Below the pieces are notes generated by a model. The model searched no databases. It was not told the origin of the DNA and worked only from the letters and a program-made list of their open reading frames with translations. A stretch of DNA of 64,000 nucleotides, taken from the NCBI RefSeq assembly GCF_035818635.1, contig NZ_JAYLLH010000003.1, positions 124,001 to 188,000 of the forward strand, in the 5' to 3' direction. Shown one piece after another: positions 17,783 through 26,077 of this stretch. Every line of letters begins with the position of its first letter. Position 1 is the stretch's first letter. Origin of the DNA: Mesobacterium_A hydrothermale (GTDB taxonomy: Bacteria; Pseudomonadota; Alphaproteobacteria; Rhodobacterales; Rhodobacteraceae). A program made the position numbers and the translations under genes.

Positions 17783-18574
17783 TCAGGCGTCGCGGATGGT
17801 CTTGGCAAAGTGGCTGAAGATCTCGTTGTTGGCACACAGGATCGAACCGGTTTCCAGCGGATCCTGATCCTTGCGCACGCCCTCGACCAGACCGCCGGCC
17901 TCTTGCACGATCAAGTAACCCGCAGCGATGTCCCAGATGTTCAATTCGCGTTCCCAGTAGCCATCGTACCGACCCGCAGCGACATACGCCAGGTCCAGCG
18001 CGGCAGAGCCGAAGCGGCGCACACCGGCGCATTCCGGCATCAGGCGGGCCAGGTCCTTCAACGTCGCGGGCAGCGTGCGCTTGGCGGCAAAGGGCACGCC
18101 GGTGGCGAACACCGCCTCGATCATCCGGGTCCGGCCCGATACACGCAGACGCTTGCTGTCGTTCAGCCAGGCGCCAGCGCCCTTCTCGGCATAAAACATT
18201 TCGTCCTTGGCAGCGTCGAAAACGACCCCGGCGACGATCTGGCCCTTGTGTTCCAGTGCGATGGAAATTGCCCAGTGCGGCAAGCCATGCAGGAAGTTGG
18301 TTGTACCGTCCAGCGGGTCGACGATCCAGCGACGGGTCGGGTCCTTGCCGTCTTCTCCGCCGCCTTCCTCGCCCAGCCAGCCATAGGTCGGCCGCGCACC
18401 CATCAGTTCTTCCTTAAGGATGTTTTCGGCTGCCAGATCGGCACGGCTGACGAAATCGCCTGCGCCCTTCATCGACACTTGCAGGTTCTCGACCTCGCGG
18501 AAGTCCTTGACCAGCGAACGGCCGGCCTTGCGGGCGGCCTTGATCATGATGTTAAGATTGGCGCTGCCCTGCAT
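17783..18574 (-). CDS. suhB: Inositol-1-monophosphatase family protein SuhB
   Basis: Mg-dependent phosphatase acting on inositol phosphates or related sugar phosphates; in enterobacteria SuhB also takes part in rRNA antitermination. The 263 residues include GWLGEEGGG, the IMPase metal motif WIVDPLDGTTNF and the C-terminal WDIAAGYLIVQEAGG. The ATG at 18574 follows AGGAG. It stands alone on the minus strand. Confidence 0.93.
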   Translation of the reverse strand: MQGSANLNIMIKAARKAGRSLVKDFREVENLQVSMKGAGDFVSRADLAAENILKEELMGARPTYGWLGEEGGGEDGKDPTRRWIVDPLDGTTNFLHGLPHWAISIALEHKGQIVAGVVFDAAKDEMFYAEKGAGAWLNDSKRLRVSGRTRMIEAVFATGVPFAAKRTLPATLKDLARLMPECAGVRRFGSAALDLAYVAAGRYDGYWERELNIWDIAAGYLIVQEAGGLVEGVRKDQDPLETGSILCANNEIFSHFAKTIRDA

Positions 18575-18646
18575 GGCGATCGGCTCCTGAAAATGGATCA
18601 GGCCGCGCTATACGCGGCCCGAGACAGTTTGCCAAGGCGTGATGGA

Positions 18647-18967
18647 TTACTTGTAAAGCACGCCCTTTTCGCCGACCGGCGCATAGGCGCGCGGGGCATA
18701 GGACTGATAGGTCCGTTTCTTCGGGGCCGAGGCACGATTGTAATAGGTGCCCGTGGTGTTCGGGTTGCCGCAGCAGATGACTCCGCCCACGGTGATCGGC
18801 TGAAGACCGGCCGGGCAATTGTTTTCCGCCGGGTATGCATAGATCAGCATGTCCGAATTCGGATTGTTGGTGCCGTCACCCATATACATGTCGCCCCAGG
18901 CAAGGGCGCCGCCGGCGCTCAGGACCACGGCGACGGTCGCGCCGGTGATGGCTTTCAGGAATGGCAT
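18647..18967 (-). CDS. Small secreted hypothetical protein
   Basis: No family recognised. The 106-residue product starts with a clear signal peptide (cleavage near GALA, residue 23). The mature part is Asn/Tyr/Pro-rich with three cysteines (NNCPAG and VICCGNP) and a basic, Tyr-rich tail ending EKGVLYK. It could be a small periplasmic or surface protein. The start at 18967 was preferred over a longer frame because the signal peptide begins there. About 70 bases downstream is suhB. Confidence 0.65.
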   Translation of the reverse strand: MPFLKAITGATVAVVLSAGGALAWGDMYMGDGTNNPNSDMLIYAYPAENNCPAGLQPITVGGVICCGNPNTTGTYYNRASAPKKRTYQSYAPRAYAPVGEKGVLYK

Positions 18968-19152
18968 GGTGTCCCCCTTGCTGCGCAAATGCTTGTTTAC
19001 CTTGGGCTTCACGCTACCACCATTGTCCGGCAAGTCAATTTCTTAGCGCCCCGGAAACCGTTTTTCCGCACCCGGTGTCACCGCAGGACACAGGGGTTTG
19101 CATTTTCCGTCAGGCGCTGCCACATCTCGGCGGGTCTTGGCAGGGTGGGCAG

Positions 19153-20904
19153 ATGACGGAACAAGCGGCATTTCTGGGCGTAGAGCATTCGCTGACCGGG
19201 CGGCGCTGGGTCGGACCGACAGCGGAAACCACCCGTCTGGCAGAAGCGATGGCCCAGCAGACCCCGCTGCCCCAGCCCCTGTGCCTGACCCTGGCCCGGC
19301 TGGGCGTGCCGGTGGCCGAGGCCGAAGCCTATCTTCTGCCCACGCTGCGCGATCTGCTGCCCGATCCGCGCCGGATGCGAGACTGCGACACAGCCGCCGC
19401 GCGCCTGCTTGCGGCGGTAAAACATCGCCAGCGCATCGCGATTTTCGCGGATTACGACGTCGACGGCGGCAGTTCCGCCGCACTGTTGATCGACTGGTTT
19501 CGGCACTTCGGGATGACCGCCACGTTGTATGTTCCTGACAGGATCGACGAAGGCTATGGCCCCAATGTGCCCGCGATGCAGGCGCTTGCACGCGACCATG
19601 ACCTGATCGTCTGCGTCGATTGCGGAACGCTCTCGCACGAACCCATCGCTGCGGCGACCGGCGCGGATGTTGTGGTGCTGGACCATCACCTTGGTGGCGA
19701 AACCCTGCCCCCCGCTCTGGCGGTGGTAAACCCCAACCGGCAGGACGAAGATGGTGCGCTGGCGCATCTGTGCGCCGCTGCCGTCGTGTTCCTGGTACTG
19801 GTCGAGGCGGGGCGCCAGATCCGCGAAGACGGCGCCACGGGCCCGGACCTGATGGGCTTTCTGGATCTCGTGGCGCTGGCCACCGTTGCCGATGTTGCGC
19901 CGCTGCAGGGTGTCAACCGCGCGCTGGTGCGACAAGGACTGAAAATCATGGCGCAACGCGGCCGTCCCGGTCTGGTCGCGCTGTCGGATGTGGCCCGGCT
20001 GGACCGCGCCCCAAGTTCCTATCATCTGGGGTTCGTGCTGGGCCCGCGCGTGAACGCCGGCGGTCGGATCGGCCAGGCCGACCTGGGCGCGCGCCTTCTG
20101 GCCTGCGAAAATCCGCACGAAGCCCGCGCCATGGCCGAACGGCTGGACCAGTTGAACACCGAACGTCGCGACATCGAGGCGGCGGTCCGCGCCGCGGCCC
20201 TGGAACAGGCCGAGGCCCGCGGCCTTGAGGCACCGCTGGTCTGGGCGGCGGGCGAAGGGTGGCATCCCGGCGTGGTCGGCATCGTCGCCTCGCGGTTGAA
20301 AGAGATGACCAACCGCCCGGCGATCGTGATCGGGCTGGACGGCGACGAAGGCAAGGGATCGGGCCGGTCGGTCAGCGGTGTCGATCTTGGCGCGTCGATC
20401 CAGCGGCTGGCATCCGAAGGGTTGCTGATCAAGGGCGGTGGACACAAGATGGCCGCGGGACTGACCGTTGCGCGCGACCGGATCGAACCGGCGATGGCCC
20501 GGTTGTCAGAGTTGCTGGCCAAACAGGGCGCGGGGCAAGGTGGGGCAGCGGATTTGCGCCTTGACGGGCTGCTGATGCCCGGGGCCGCGCAGGTCGATCT
20601 GATCGAACAGATGGAACAGGCGGGCCCTTTCGGCGCCGGTGCCCCTGCCCCGCGCTTCGTGTTTCCCGATTGCCAGATCACCTTTTCCCGCCGCGTCGGC
20701 GACAGCCACCTGAAAATCGGGTTCGGCGACGGGTTGGGCGCGCGGCTGGATGCGATCTGTTTCGGGGCCTTCGACGGCCCGCTTGGCCCGGCGCTGGATG
20801 GACACGGCGGCGCACGGTTCCACCTGGCCGGACGGCTGGAGATCAACGAATGGGGCGGGCGGCAATCTGTCCAACTGCGGCTGGAAGACGCCGCACCGGC
20901 ATAG
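19153..20904 (+). CDS. recJ: Single-stranded-DNA-specific exonuclease RecJ
   Basis: 5'-3' ssDNA exonuclease of recombination and mismatch repair. The 583-residue protein has the DHH phosphoesterase motifs: D100-x-D102-x-D104 in FADYDVDGG, D156 in CVDCGTLSHE and the DHH triad 177-179 in VVLDHHLGG. The DHHA1 motif GGGHKMAAG is in the second half and an OB-like C-terminus follows. The start at 19153 is the family-like MTEQAAFLGVE; the frame extends further upstream without protein character. Confidence 0.94.
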   Translation: MTEQAAFLGVEHSLTGRRWVGPTAETTRLAEAMAQQTPLPQPLCLTLARLGVPVAEAEAYLLPTLRDLLPDPRRMRDCDTAAARLLAAVKHRQRIAIFADYDVDGGSSAALLIDWFRHFGMTATLYVPDRIDEGYGPNVPAMQALARDHDLIVCVDCGTLSHEPIAAATGADVVVLDHHLGGETLPPALAVVNPNRQDEDGALAHLCAAAVVFLVLVEAGRQIREDGATGPDLMGFLDLVALATVADVAPLQGVNRALVRQGLKIMAQRGRPGLVALSDVARLDRAPSSYHLGFVLGPRVNAGGRIGQADLGARLLACENPHEARAMAERLDQLNTERRDIEAAVRAAALEQAEARGLEAPLVWAAGEGWHPGVVGIVASRLKEMTNRPAIVIGLDGDEGKGSGRSVSGVDLGASIQRLASEGLLIKGGGHKMAAGLTVARDRIEPAMARLSELLAKQGAGQGGAADLRLDGLLMPGAAQVDLIEQMEQAGPFGAGAPAPRFVFPDCQITFSRRVGDSHLKIGFGDGLGARLDAICFGAFDGPLGPALDGHGGARFHLAGRLEINEWGGRQSVQLRLEDAAPA

Positions 20905-20905
20905 G

Positions 20906-20947
20906 CAGACCGGGAAGGCCAGACCGGCAAGACCAGACCGGCCCGCC
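20906..20947. repeat. Three tandem 14-bp repeats after recJ
   Basis: Three consecutive units beginning CAGACCGG follow the recJ stop, with period 14 and a few substitutions. They lie in the 52-base gap between convergent genes and look like slippage-derived filler or part of a transcription stop. Confidence 0.5.
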
Positions 20948-20956
20948 TCACCGAGT

Positions 20957-21298
20957 TCAATCGATCGGAAATTTCCGCAGACAGGCTTTCGCCTCGGCCT
21001 GGAATTCTGTCAAGGTCTGATTCACGTCGCGTCGCGCCCCCACGGCCTTGAGCGCAGCCAGTTTCTGCCGCTCTGTCCCGCTGACGTATTTTTGCAGGAT
21101 CGCATAGCTGATGACATTGGCGCCACGGGCATAGTTGCGCCCCAGAAAGCCCGCCGTTTCCAACGTGTTCGCCGTTGCGGAAATCACGAAAGCGCATTTC
21201 AGCGCCTTGGCTTCGTCGCCTGCATAGACTTTGCGTTCCCCGGCGGTTGCCGCGCCGCTTGCAGCGATCAACGCCGCGATCAATACGACGCGGATCAT
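20957..21298 (-). CDS. Small secreted hypothetical protein
   Basis: Family not recognised. The product has 113 residues: a signal peptide (MIRVVLIAALIAASGAATA) and a helical mature domain with two cysteines (KALKCAFV and AKACLRKFPID) that could pair in the periplasm. It starts one base after the stop of the small AsnC-domain gene and is therefore probably co-transcribed with it. Confidence 0.65.
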   Translation of the reverse strand: MIRVVLIAALIAASGAATAGERKVYAGDEAKALKCAFVISATANTLETAGFLGRNYARGANVISYAILQKYVSGTERQKLAALKAVGARRDVNQTLTEFQAEAKACLRKFPID

Positions 21299-21299
21299 G

Positions 21300-21539
21300 T
21301 CAGAACGCCTTGAACGTCATGGTGGTCAGGGTGCGTTCGACCCCGTCGATATCGACGAAATGGCCATTGATATACTTGCCCACGTCCTCGCCGGACGGAA
21401 TATACAGCTTCATCAGCAGATCGTACTCCCCAGACGTCGAATACAGCTCTGAATGGATTTCGCGCAGCGCGATTTCCTCGGCCACGCGATAGGTGGTGCC
21501 GGGTTTGCAGCGGATCTGGACGAAGACACAGGTGGTCAT
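21300..21539 (-). CDS. Stand-alone Lrp/AsnC ligand-binding (RAM) domain protein
   Basis: The 79-residue protein consists only of the C-terminal effector domain of Lrp/AsnC regulators (VFVQIRCKPGTTYRVAEEI and EYDLLMKLYIPSGEDVGKYI); there is no DNA-binding HTH. Stand-alone RAM proteins bind small ligands or modulate full-length Lrp proteins in some organisms. It is followed almost without gap by a secreted small protein. It is divergent from hisB with 128 bases between. Confidence 0.8.
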   Translation of the reverse strand: MTTCVFVQIRCKPGTTYRVAEEIALREIHSELYSTSGEYDLLMKLYIPSGEDVGKYINGHFVDIDGVERTLTTMTFKAF

Positions 21540-21667
21540 GCAAGCCTCTTATCTGTTCGGGCGCAGGCTGGCACAGCTGCCACGCGGGGGCAACGTCGAA
21601 AACGCAGGGACTTGGCCCCCGCCCCGCTGCCGCCTATAAGGCAGCCGATCCACAGCAGGAGACGCCG

Positions 21668-22255
21668 ATGCGCAGCGCCACGATCACCCGCACCACAGCC
21701 GAGACCGAGATCACCGTGACCGTGAACCTCGACGGCACCGGCGCTTATGACAACCAGACCGGCGTCGGGTTCTTCGACCACATGCTGGACCAGCTGGCGC
21801 GCCATTCGCTGATCGACATGTCGATCCGGGCCAAGGGCGACTATCACATCGACGACCACCACACGGTCGAAGACACCGGCATTTCCCTTGGTCAGGCGCT
21901 GGTACAGGCGCTTGGCAACAAGAAGGGTATCCGCCGATACGGGTCCTGCCTGCTGCCGATGGACGATGCGCTGGTACGCTGCGCGCTGGACCTGTCGGCG
22001 CGGCCCTTCCTGGTCTGGAACGTCGATATGCCGACGCAAAAGATCGGCACGTTCGACACCGAACTGGTGCGCGAATTCTTTCAGGCGCTGTCGACCCACG
22101 GCGGGATCACCCTGCATATCGACCAGGTACACGGGATCAACAGCCACCACATCGCCGAGGCCGCGTTTAAATCCGTTGCCCGCGCCCTGCGCGAAGCGGT
22201 CGAAGTCGACCCGCGCAAGTCCGACGCCATTCCGTCGACCAAGGGCGCGCTCTGA
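21668..22255 (+). CDS. hisB: Imidazoleglycerol-phosphate dehydratase HisB
   Basis: Sixth step of histidine biosynthesis. The 195-residue monofunctional enzyme has the two metal-binding His motifs DYHIDDHHTVEDTG (about residues 58-71) and HGINSHHIAEAAFK (about 157-170). There is no histidinol-phosphatase domain. It begins a histidine gene region that is interrupted by a DUF2306/TetR pair before hisH. Confidence 0.95.
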   Translation: MRSATITRTTAETEITVTVNLDGTGAYDNQTGVGFFDHMLDQLARHSLIDMSIRAKGDYHIDDHHTVEDTGISLGQALVQALGNKKGIRRYGSCLLPMDDALVRCALDLSARPFLVWNVDMPTQKIGTFDTELVREFFQALSTHGGITLHIDQVHGINSHHIAEAAFKSVARALREAVEVDPRKSDAIPSTKGAL

Positions 22256-22300
22256 CGCTCCGTGACGGCACGGGAAAGCGCCGCCCGGCCTGACGGGTTG

Positions 22301-22888
22301 TCAGCGGCGCAACCACGCTTCTGCGATCAACATGTTCGGCACCCAGGCCAGCCACGCCACCATCGCATAAGCGGTGTCGAACCCCAAGACCGCCGCCAGA
22401 ATCGGCAGGTATAGCCGCAAGGTCACCGCGGCAAAGGTCAACGCGGCGGACCGCAGCATCCAGCGCCGGTGCTCCGCGATCCGCCCTGCCATTGCCAGCC
22501 ACACCGCCCAGACCGTCGCCCCCAGCCACAGCACCGCCAGAGCGCCAAAGCCCCAAGCCGCGACCGGCCCGGCCCGCGTCGTCATCGCCAGCGCCAGACC
22601 GGCCAAGCCAGACACCACAACCGCAGCGCCATAGACCCGCCCCATCCAGCGATGCAGCCCCGGGCGCGCCTTGCGAAGACGCGGGCTGAACTGGACCGGC
22701 AACACGATCAGTGCCACCGGCGCCAACCCGATGTGGGCATAAAGCGTCAGCGCTTGACCATCCAGGCGATAGGCCATGAACGGCATGCCCATGGGCACCC
22801 CCAGCACAACAAACCGCCACGACACCAGCGCCACGGCAATCGACAGCCCCCAGAACAGAACGGCCCGCGAAGTCACAAGGAACGGCAT
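22301..22888 (-). CDS. DUF2306-type multi-pass membrane protein
   Basis: The 195-residue inner-membrane protein has about five hydrophobic segments and the conserved LHRWMGRVYGAAVV and EHRRWMLRSAALTFAAVTLRLY stretches typical of DUF2306 proteins; the His-Arg pairs are the likely functional residues. The biochemical role is unknown. It is divergent from a TetR regulator, with two near-identical operator-like repeats between them, so it is probably that repressor's target. Confidence 0.8.
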   Translation of the reverse strand: MPFLVTSRAVLFWGLSIAVALVSWRFVVLGVPMGMPFMAYRLDGQALTLYAHIGLAPVALIVLPVQFSPRLRKARPGLHRWMGRVYGAAVVVSGLAGLALAMTTRAGPVAAWGFGALAVLWLGATVWAVWLAMAGRIAEHRRWMLRSAALTFAAVTLRLYLPILAAVLGFDTAYAMVAWLAWVPNMLIAEAWLRR

Positions 22889-22941
22889 GGCACCCTCATC
22901 TTGACAGTGAAAAGTTTACACCGTAAAGATCAACGCTTGAC

Positions 22942-22976
22942 TTGACATTGTCAAGCCAAAATCTTGACAGCGTCAA
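22942..22976. promoter_or_regulatory. Two TTGACA-NN-GTCAA operator-like repeats
   Basis: TTGACATTGTCAA (22942-22954) and TTGACAGCGTCAA (22964-22976) share inverted arms and start 22 bases apart, two helical turns. A further inverted repeat TTTAC-ACC-GTAAA is at 22915-22927. They lie between DUF2306 and the divergent tetR gene, so they are the likely TetR binding sites controlling both. Confidence 0.55.
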
Positions 22977-22999
22977 CTCCCCACCTTAGTCGGGTGGAC

Positions 23000-23593
23000 A
23001 TGACCACGAACACCCCCCGGAAATCGCACCACCACGGCAACCTGCGGGCGGCATTGGTGCAGGCGGGAATCGACATCCTCGGCTCAGAAGGGCTGCCCGG
23101 CCTGACGCTGCGCAAATGCGCCGCGCGCGCCGGCGTGTCGCATGCTGCCCCGGCCCACCATTTCGACGGTGTCGACGGGCTGCGGATCGCCATTGCCTGC
23201 GAAGGCTTCGACCGGTTCCGCGCCGCCATGCTCGATGCCGCGGCCCAGTCACCCGCCACCCCGCGCGCGCAGCTGAAGGCCATCGCGCGCGGCTATCTGG
23301 CATTCGCCCGTGCCGAACCGGCGCTCTATGACCTGATTTTCAGCTTTCGTGGAAAGCTGGGGCTGAACGACGCGCTGGAACTTGCCTCCGCCCCGGCCTA
23401 TCAGGTACTGCGCGACACCTGCGCCCCGTTCGTGCCGCCCGGAACCGATCCCGTGGTGATCGAGACCCAGGTCTGGGCGCTGATGCACGGCTATGTCCTG
23501 CTGCTGTTCAGCGGGCGGTTCCACGAAACCGGCGCGCCAGACGATGGCATTCTTGCCTTGCTCGACCGCGTCGGAACCGATCCCACCCCTTGA
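23000..23593 (+). CDS. TetR/AcrR-family transcriptional regulator
   Basis: The 197-residue regulator has an N-terminal TetR HTH (about 10-60; LTLRKCAARAGVSHAAPAHHF) and a C-terminal WHG-type ligand domain (about 80-180). The start at 23000 is preferred because a start at 22964 would put the operator-like repeats inside the gene. It probably represses the divergent DUF2306 gene and itself. The ligand cannot be told from the sequence. Confidence 0.88.
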   Translation: MTTNTPRKSHHHGNLRAALVQAGIDILGSEGLPGLTLRKCAARAGVSHAAPAHHFDGVDGLRIAIACEGFDRFRAAMLDAAAQSPATPRAQLKAIARGYLAFARAEPALYDLIFSFRGKLGLNDALELASAPAYQVLRDTCAPFVPPGTDPVVIETQVWALMHGYVLLLFSGRFHETGAPDDGILALLDRVGTDPTP

Positions 23594-23650
23594 CGCTGGC
23601 CCAAAACCGCGTCACCCCCCTTGCAGCACGCCACGACAACGGACCCCGCC

Positions 23651-24289
23651 ATGCTGACCGCGATCATCGACTACGAATCCGGCAACCTGCACTCCGCCGA
23701 AAAGGCGTTTCAGAAAATGGCCAAAGAGGTGGACGCGGGCGACGTCGTCGTGACCGCCGATGCCGATGTCGTCGCCCGAGCCGACCGGCTGGTCCTGCCC
23801 GGCGACGGCGCTTTTCCGGCCTGCATGGACGCGCTGAAAGGGGCTGGCGGCATTCACGATGCCATGGTTGAGGCCGTGGTGATGAAAGGCCGCCCGTTTC
23901 TGGGGATTTGCGTCGGCATGCAGTTGATGGCGCGGATCGGCCACGAATACCGCGAAACCAGGGGGCTGGGCTGGATCAACGGCGAAGTCGAACACATCCG
24001 CCCCTCGGACCCGGCCATGAAAGTCCCGCACATGGGCTGGAACGACCTGGTGATCGACCACCCGCACCCTGTGCTCGCGGGCATCCAGACCGGGGACCAC
24101 GCCTATTTCGTGCATTCCTACCAGATGCGCATGAACCAACCCGATCAGCGCCTTGCACATGCGGATTACGGCGGGGACGTCACTGCCATCGTGGCGCGCG
24201 ATACGATCATCGGGTTCCAGTTCCACCCGGAGAAATCTTCGAGCGCCGGGCTGCGGATGATCGCCAACTTTCTCACCTGGGCACCGTGA
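23651..24289 (+). CDS. hisH: Imidazole glycerol phosphate synthase subunit HisH
   Basis: Glutaminase subunit that feeds ammonia to HisF in histidine synthesis. The 212-residue class I amidotransferase has the triad C87 (GICVGMQLM), H192 and E194 (FQFHPEKSS). The start at 23651 gives MLTAIIDYESGN, the family start. It overlaps the next gene by one base (TGATG). Its partner hisF is not found in the window. Confidence 0.95.
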   Translation: MLTAIIDYESGNLHSAEKAFQKMAKEVDAGDVVVTADADVVARADRLVLPGDGAFPACMDALKGAGGIHDAMVEAVVMKGRPFLGICVGMQLMARIGHEYRETRGLGWINGEVEHIRPSDPAMKVPHMGWNDLVIDHPHPVLAGIQTGDHAYFVHSYQMRMNQPDQRLAHADYGGDVTAIVARDTIIGFQFHPEKSSSAGLRMIANFLTWAP

Positions 24290-24960
24290 TGGCCCCGCCC
24301 GCCGTCCTGTCGTGGTCCTCGGGCAAGGATTGCGCCCACGCCCTGCATGTCTGCCGCCGCGACGCGGTCGTCGATATCCGGGCGCTGCTGACCACAGTGA
24401 ACGAAGCCGTCGACCGCGTTGCCATGCATGGCACCCGCCGCACCTTGTTGCAGGCGCAGGCCCGCGCCATCGGCCTGCCACTGATCGAGGTCGCGCTGCC
24501 CTGGCCCTGTTCGAACGCCCAGTACGAAGCCCGCATGGCGACCGCCTGCGCCGACATCGTCGCGCAAGGCATCGGCCATATCGTGTTCGGCGATCTGTTC
24601 CTCGAAGACATCCGCGCCTATCGCGAAGAAAAGCTGCACGGCACCGGCCTGACGCCGCTGTTCCCGCTGTTCGGATCTGACACGGCACAACTGGCGCACG
24701 ACATGATCGAGACCGGGCTCGAGGCCCGGATCGTCACCTGCGACCCCACGAAACTGCCCGCAGACTTTGCCGGGCGCCGCTTCGACGCAATGTTTCTGAC
24801 CGATCTGCCCGACGGCATCGACCCATGTGGTGAAAACGGCGAATTCCACACCGCCGTCACCAACAGCCCGGAATTCGCGGCACCGATCCCGCATCGCCTT
24901 GGCGAGCGCGTGCTCCGCGACGGCTTCGCCTATGCCGACGTCATCCCCGACGCCGGCTGA
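24289..24960 (+). CDS. PP-loop ATPase of the Dph6 / DUF71 (ATP-binding) family
   Basis: The 223-residue protein has an N-terminal PP-loop (SWSSGKDCAHAL, residues 8-19) typical of N-type ATP pyrophosphatases, and EEKLHGTGLTPLFPLFG plus CGENGEFHTAV, which mark the diphthine-ammonia-ligase-like family. Bacteria lack diphthamide, so bacterial members have another, mostly unknown, amidation or ligation role. Translational coupling to hisH (TGATG) is unusual and may indicate co-regulation with histidine synthesis. Confidence 0.82.
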   Translation: MAPPAVLSWSSGKDCAHALHVCRRDAVVDIRALLTTVNEAVDRVAMHGTRRTLLQAQARAIGLPLIEVALPWPCSNAQYEARMATACADIVAQGIGHIVFGDLFLEDIRAYREEKLHGTGLTPLFPLFGSDTAQLAHDMIETGLEARIVTCDPTKLPADFAGRRFDAMFLTDLPDGIDPCGENGEFHTAVTNSPEFAAPIPHRLGERVLRDGFAYADVIPDAG

Positions 24961-24970
24961 CCCTGCCCCA

Positions 24971-25023
24971 TCATCTTGCTGCAAATATCCCACGGGGAGC
25001 GCGAGGGGTGTGAAACCCCTCGC
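24971..25023. repeat. Intergenic hairpin repeat, copy B / bidirectional terminator
   Basis: Between convergent genes, CAAATATCCC is followed by a G-rich stretch and a perfect 9-bp stem (25001-25009 with 25015-25023; five-base loop). It resembles the modules at 2911-2962 and 26881-26931 and probably terminates transcription in both directions. Confidence 0.6.
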
Positions 25024-25038
25024 TTCCGGCACTGGCCA

Positions 25039-25443
25039 TCAACGCACACGCGTCCAGGTCTGGCCGTCGCAGATCTTGCCCTTGCAGCCCGTCACGCGCA
25101 GCTGGTCTCCACGCAGTTCCATGCTGGCCTTGGCCGTCACATCCAGCAACGGCACATAGACCGTCCCGTTGCCATATTTGCCCCCGCCCAGGGACTCGAG
25201 GTCCCAGAAAAGGGTCTTGCCGACATTGCGGGTGACCACGTCCTTGCCGCTGCCGTCGAAGGCCCGCAGCACGATCCCGCACAGCTTGTCGCCACAGCGG
25301 GTCACCTGGATGTGGCTGATCAGGTTCTTGCGGTCAGGTTGGGTCTGCCACAGGCCAATCGCCGGCTCGGCCAGAAGCGGCCCGGCGCACAGCGCCCCAA
25401 TGGACAAGACGGCGGCAAAAAATTTTACGGCGGTATCCCCCAA
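25039..25443 (-). CDS. DUF2147 exported protein, distal copy (start uncertain)
   Basis: Periplasmic DUF2147 protein: signal peptide VKFFAAVLSIGALCAGPLLA, then a small beta-rich domain with paired cysteines (VTRCGDKLCGIVLR and VTGCKGKICDGQTW). The function of the family is unknown. The natural start would be the codon before KFF, which is well placed behind GGGGGA, but it reads GTA and not ATG/GTG. The nearest legal start is TTG at 25443, used here; GTG at 25515 is an alternative but lies at the edge of a hairpin. The protein is a paralogue of the next gene upstream. Confidence 0.7.
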   Translation of the reverse strand: MGDTAVKFFAAVLSIGALCAGPLLAEPAIGLWQTQPDRKNLISHIQVTRCGDKLCGIVLRAFDGSGKDVVTRNVGKTLFWDLESLGGGKYGNGTVYVPLLDVTAKASMELRGDQLRVTGCKGKICDGQTWTRVR

Positions 25444-25514
25444 GTACGCGCGGCAGGCCCGCTGCCCACCGTCGCGCAGATGAAAAGGAATACCATGGAT
25501 CTTTGCGCGAAACA

Positions 25515-25536
25515 CCTGCGTTGAATGCAACGCAGG
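25515..25536 (-). terminator. Perfect hairpin between the two DUF2147 genes
   Basis: CCTGCGTTG and CAACGCAGG form a perfect 9-bp stem with an AATG loop. It lies directly after the proximal DUF2147 gene. There is only a short T-run on the minus-strand side, so it may attenuate transcripts and not stop all of them. Confidence 0.55.
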
Positions 25537-25554
25537 CTTGCGCCGGTCGCAGGA

Positions 25555-25941
25555 TCAGTTGACGCGCGTCCAGGTCTGCTTCTTGCAGAACATCGCCACG
25601 CAGCCGGACACTTTCAGCGTATTGCCGCCCGACAACGACATCTTGGACTTGTAGACCTTGCCGGTCGACGGCTGCCAGATCTGGCCAGAGCCGTAGTTGC
25701 CCTTTCCATCCGGCACCATGTCCCAGACAAGTTTCTTGCCGATGTTTTCCGACTGGATCGGCCCGTTGGCATCGAACGCCTTCGCAATCGTGCCGCAAAT
25801 CTTGGGTCCGCAGGATCCGATCTTGATATAGGCATAGTGCCCATCGTCGACCTGGGTCTTCCAGGTGCCGTCCACCGGATCCGCCAGCGCCGCTCCGGCA
25901 CACATCACCAGCCCGGCCACCATTGCCATCATCGCTTTCAT
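25555..25941 (-). CDS. DUF2147 exported protein, proximal copy
   Basis: The 128-residue protein has a signal peptide (MKAMMAMVAGLVMCAGAALA) followed by a DUF2147 domain: DGTWKTQVDDGHYAYIKIG, SCGPKICGTIAKAFD and VSGCVAMFCKKQTWTRVN at the end. Four cysteines are spaced as in the distal copy, so the pair probably arose by tandem duplication. A strong GGAGGAG ribosome-binding site precedes ATG 25941. Both copies lie antiparallel to the his genes. Confidence 0.85.
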   Translation of the reverse strand: MKAMMAMVAGLVMCAGAALADPVDGTWKTQVDDGHYAYIKIGSCGPKICGTIAKAFDANGPIQSENIGKKLVWDMVPDGKGNYGSGQIWQPSTGKVYKSKMSLSGGNTLKVSGCVAMFCKKQTWTRVN

Positions 25942-26077
25942 CACAGGTCTCCTCCCATGTGGTCGGATTGATCCTGACGTGGAATCACTCGATCGATCAA
26001 GCCTGACGCAGGGTCCGGTTGATTCCCGCGCAACTCCATGCCAAAGCGCAGGCCACAACAGACCGGAGCGCCGCCAG

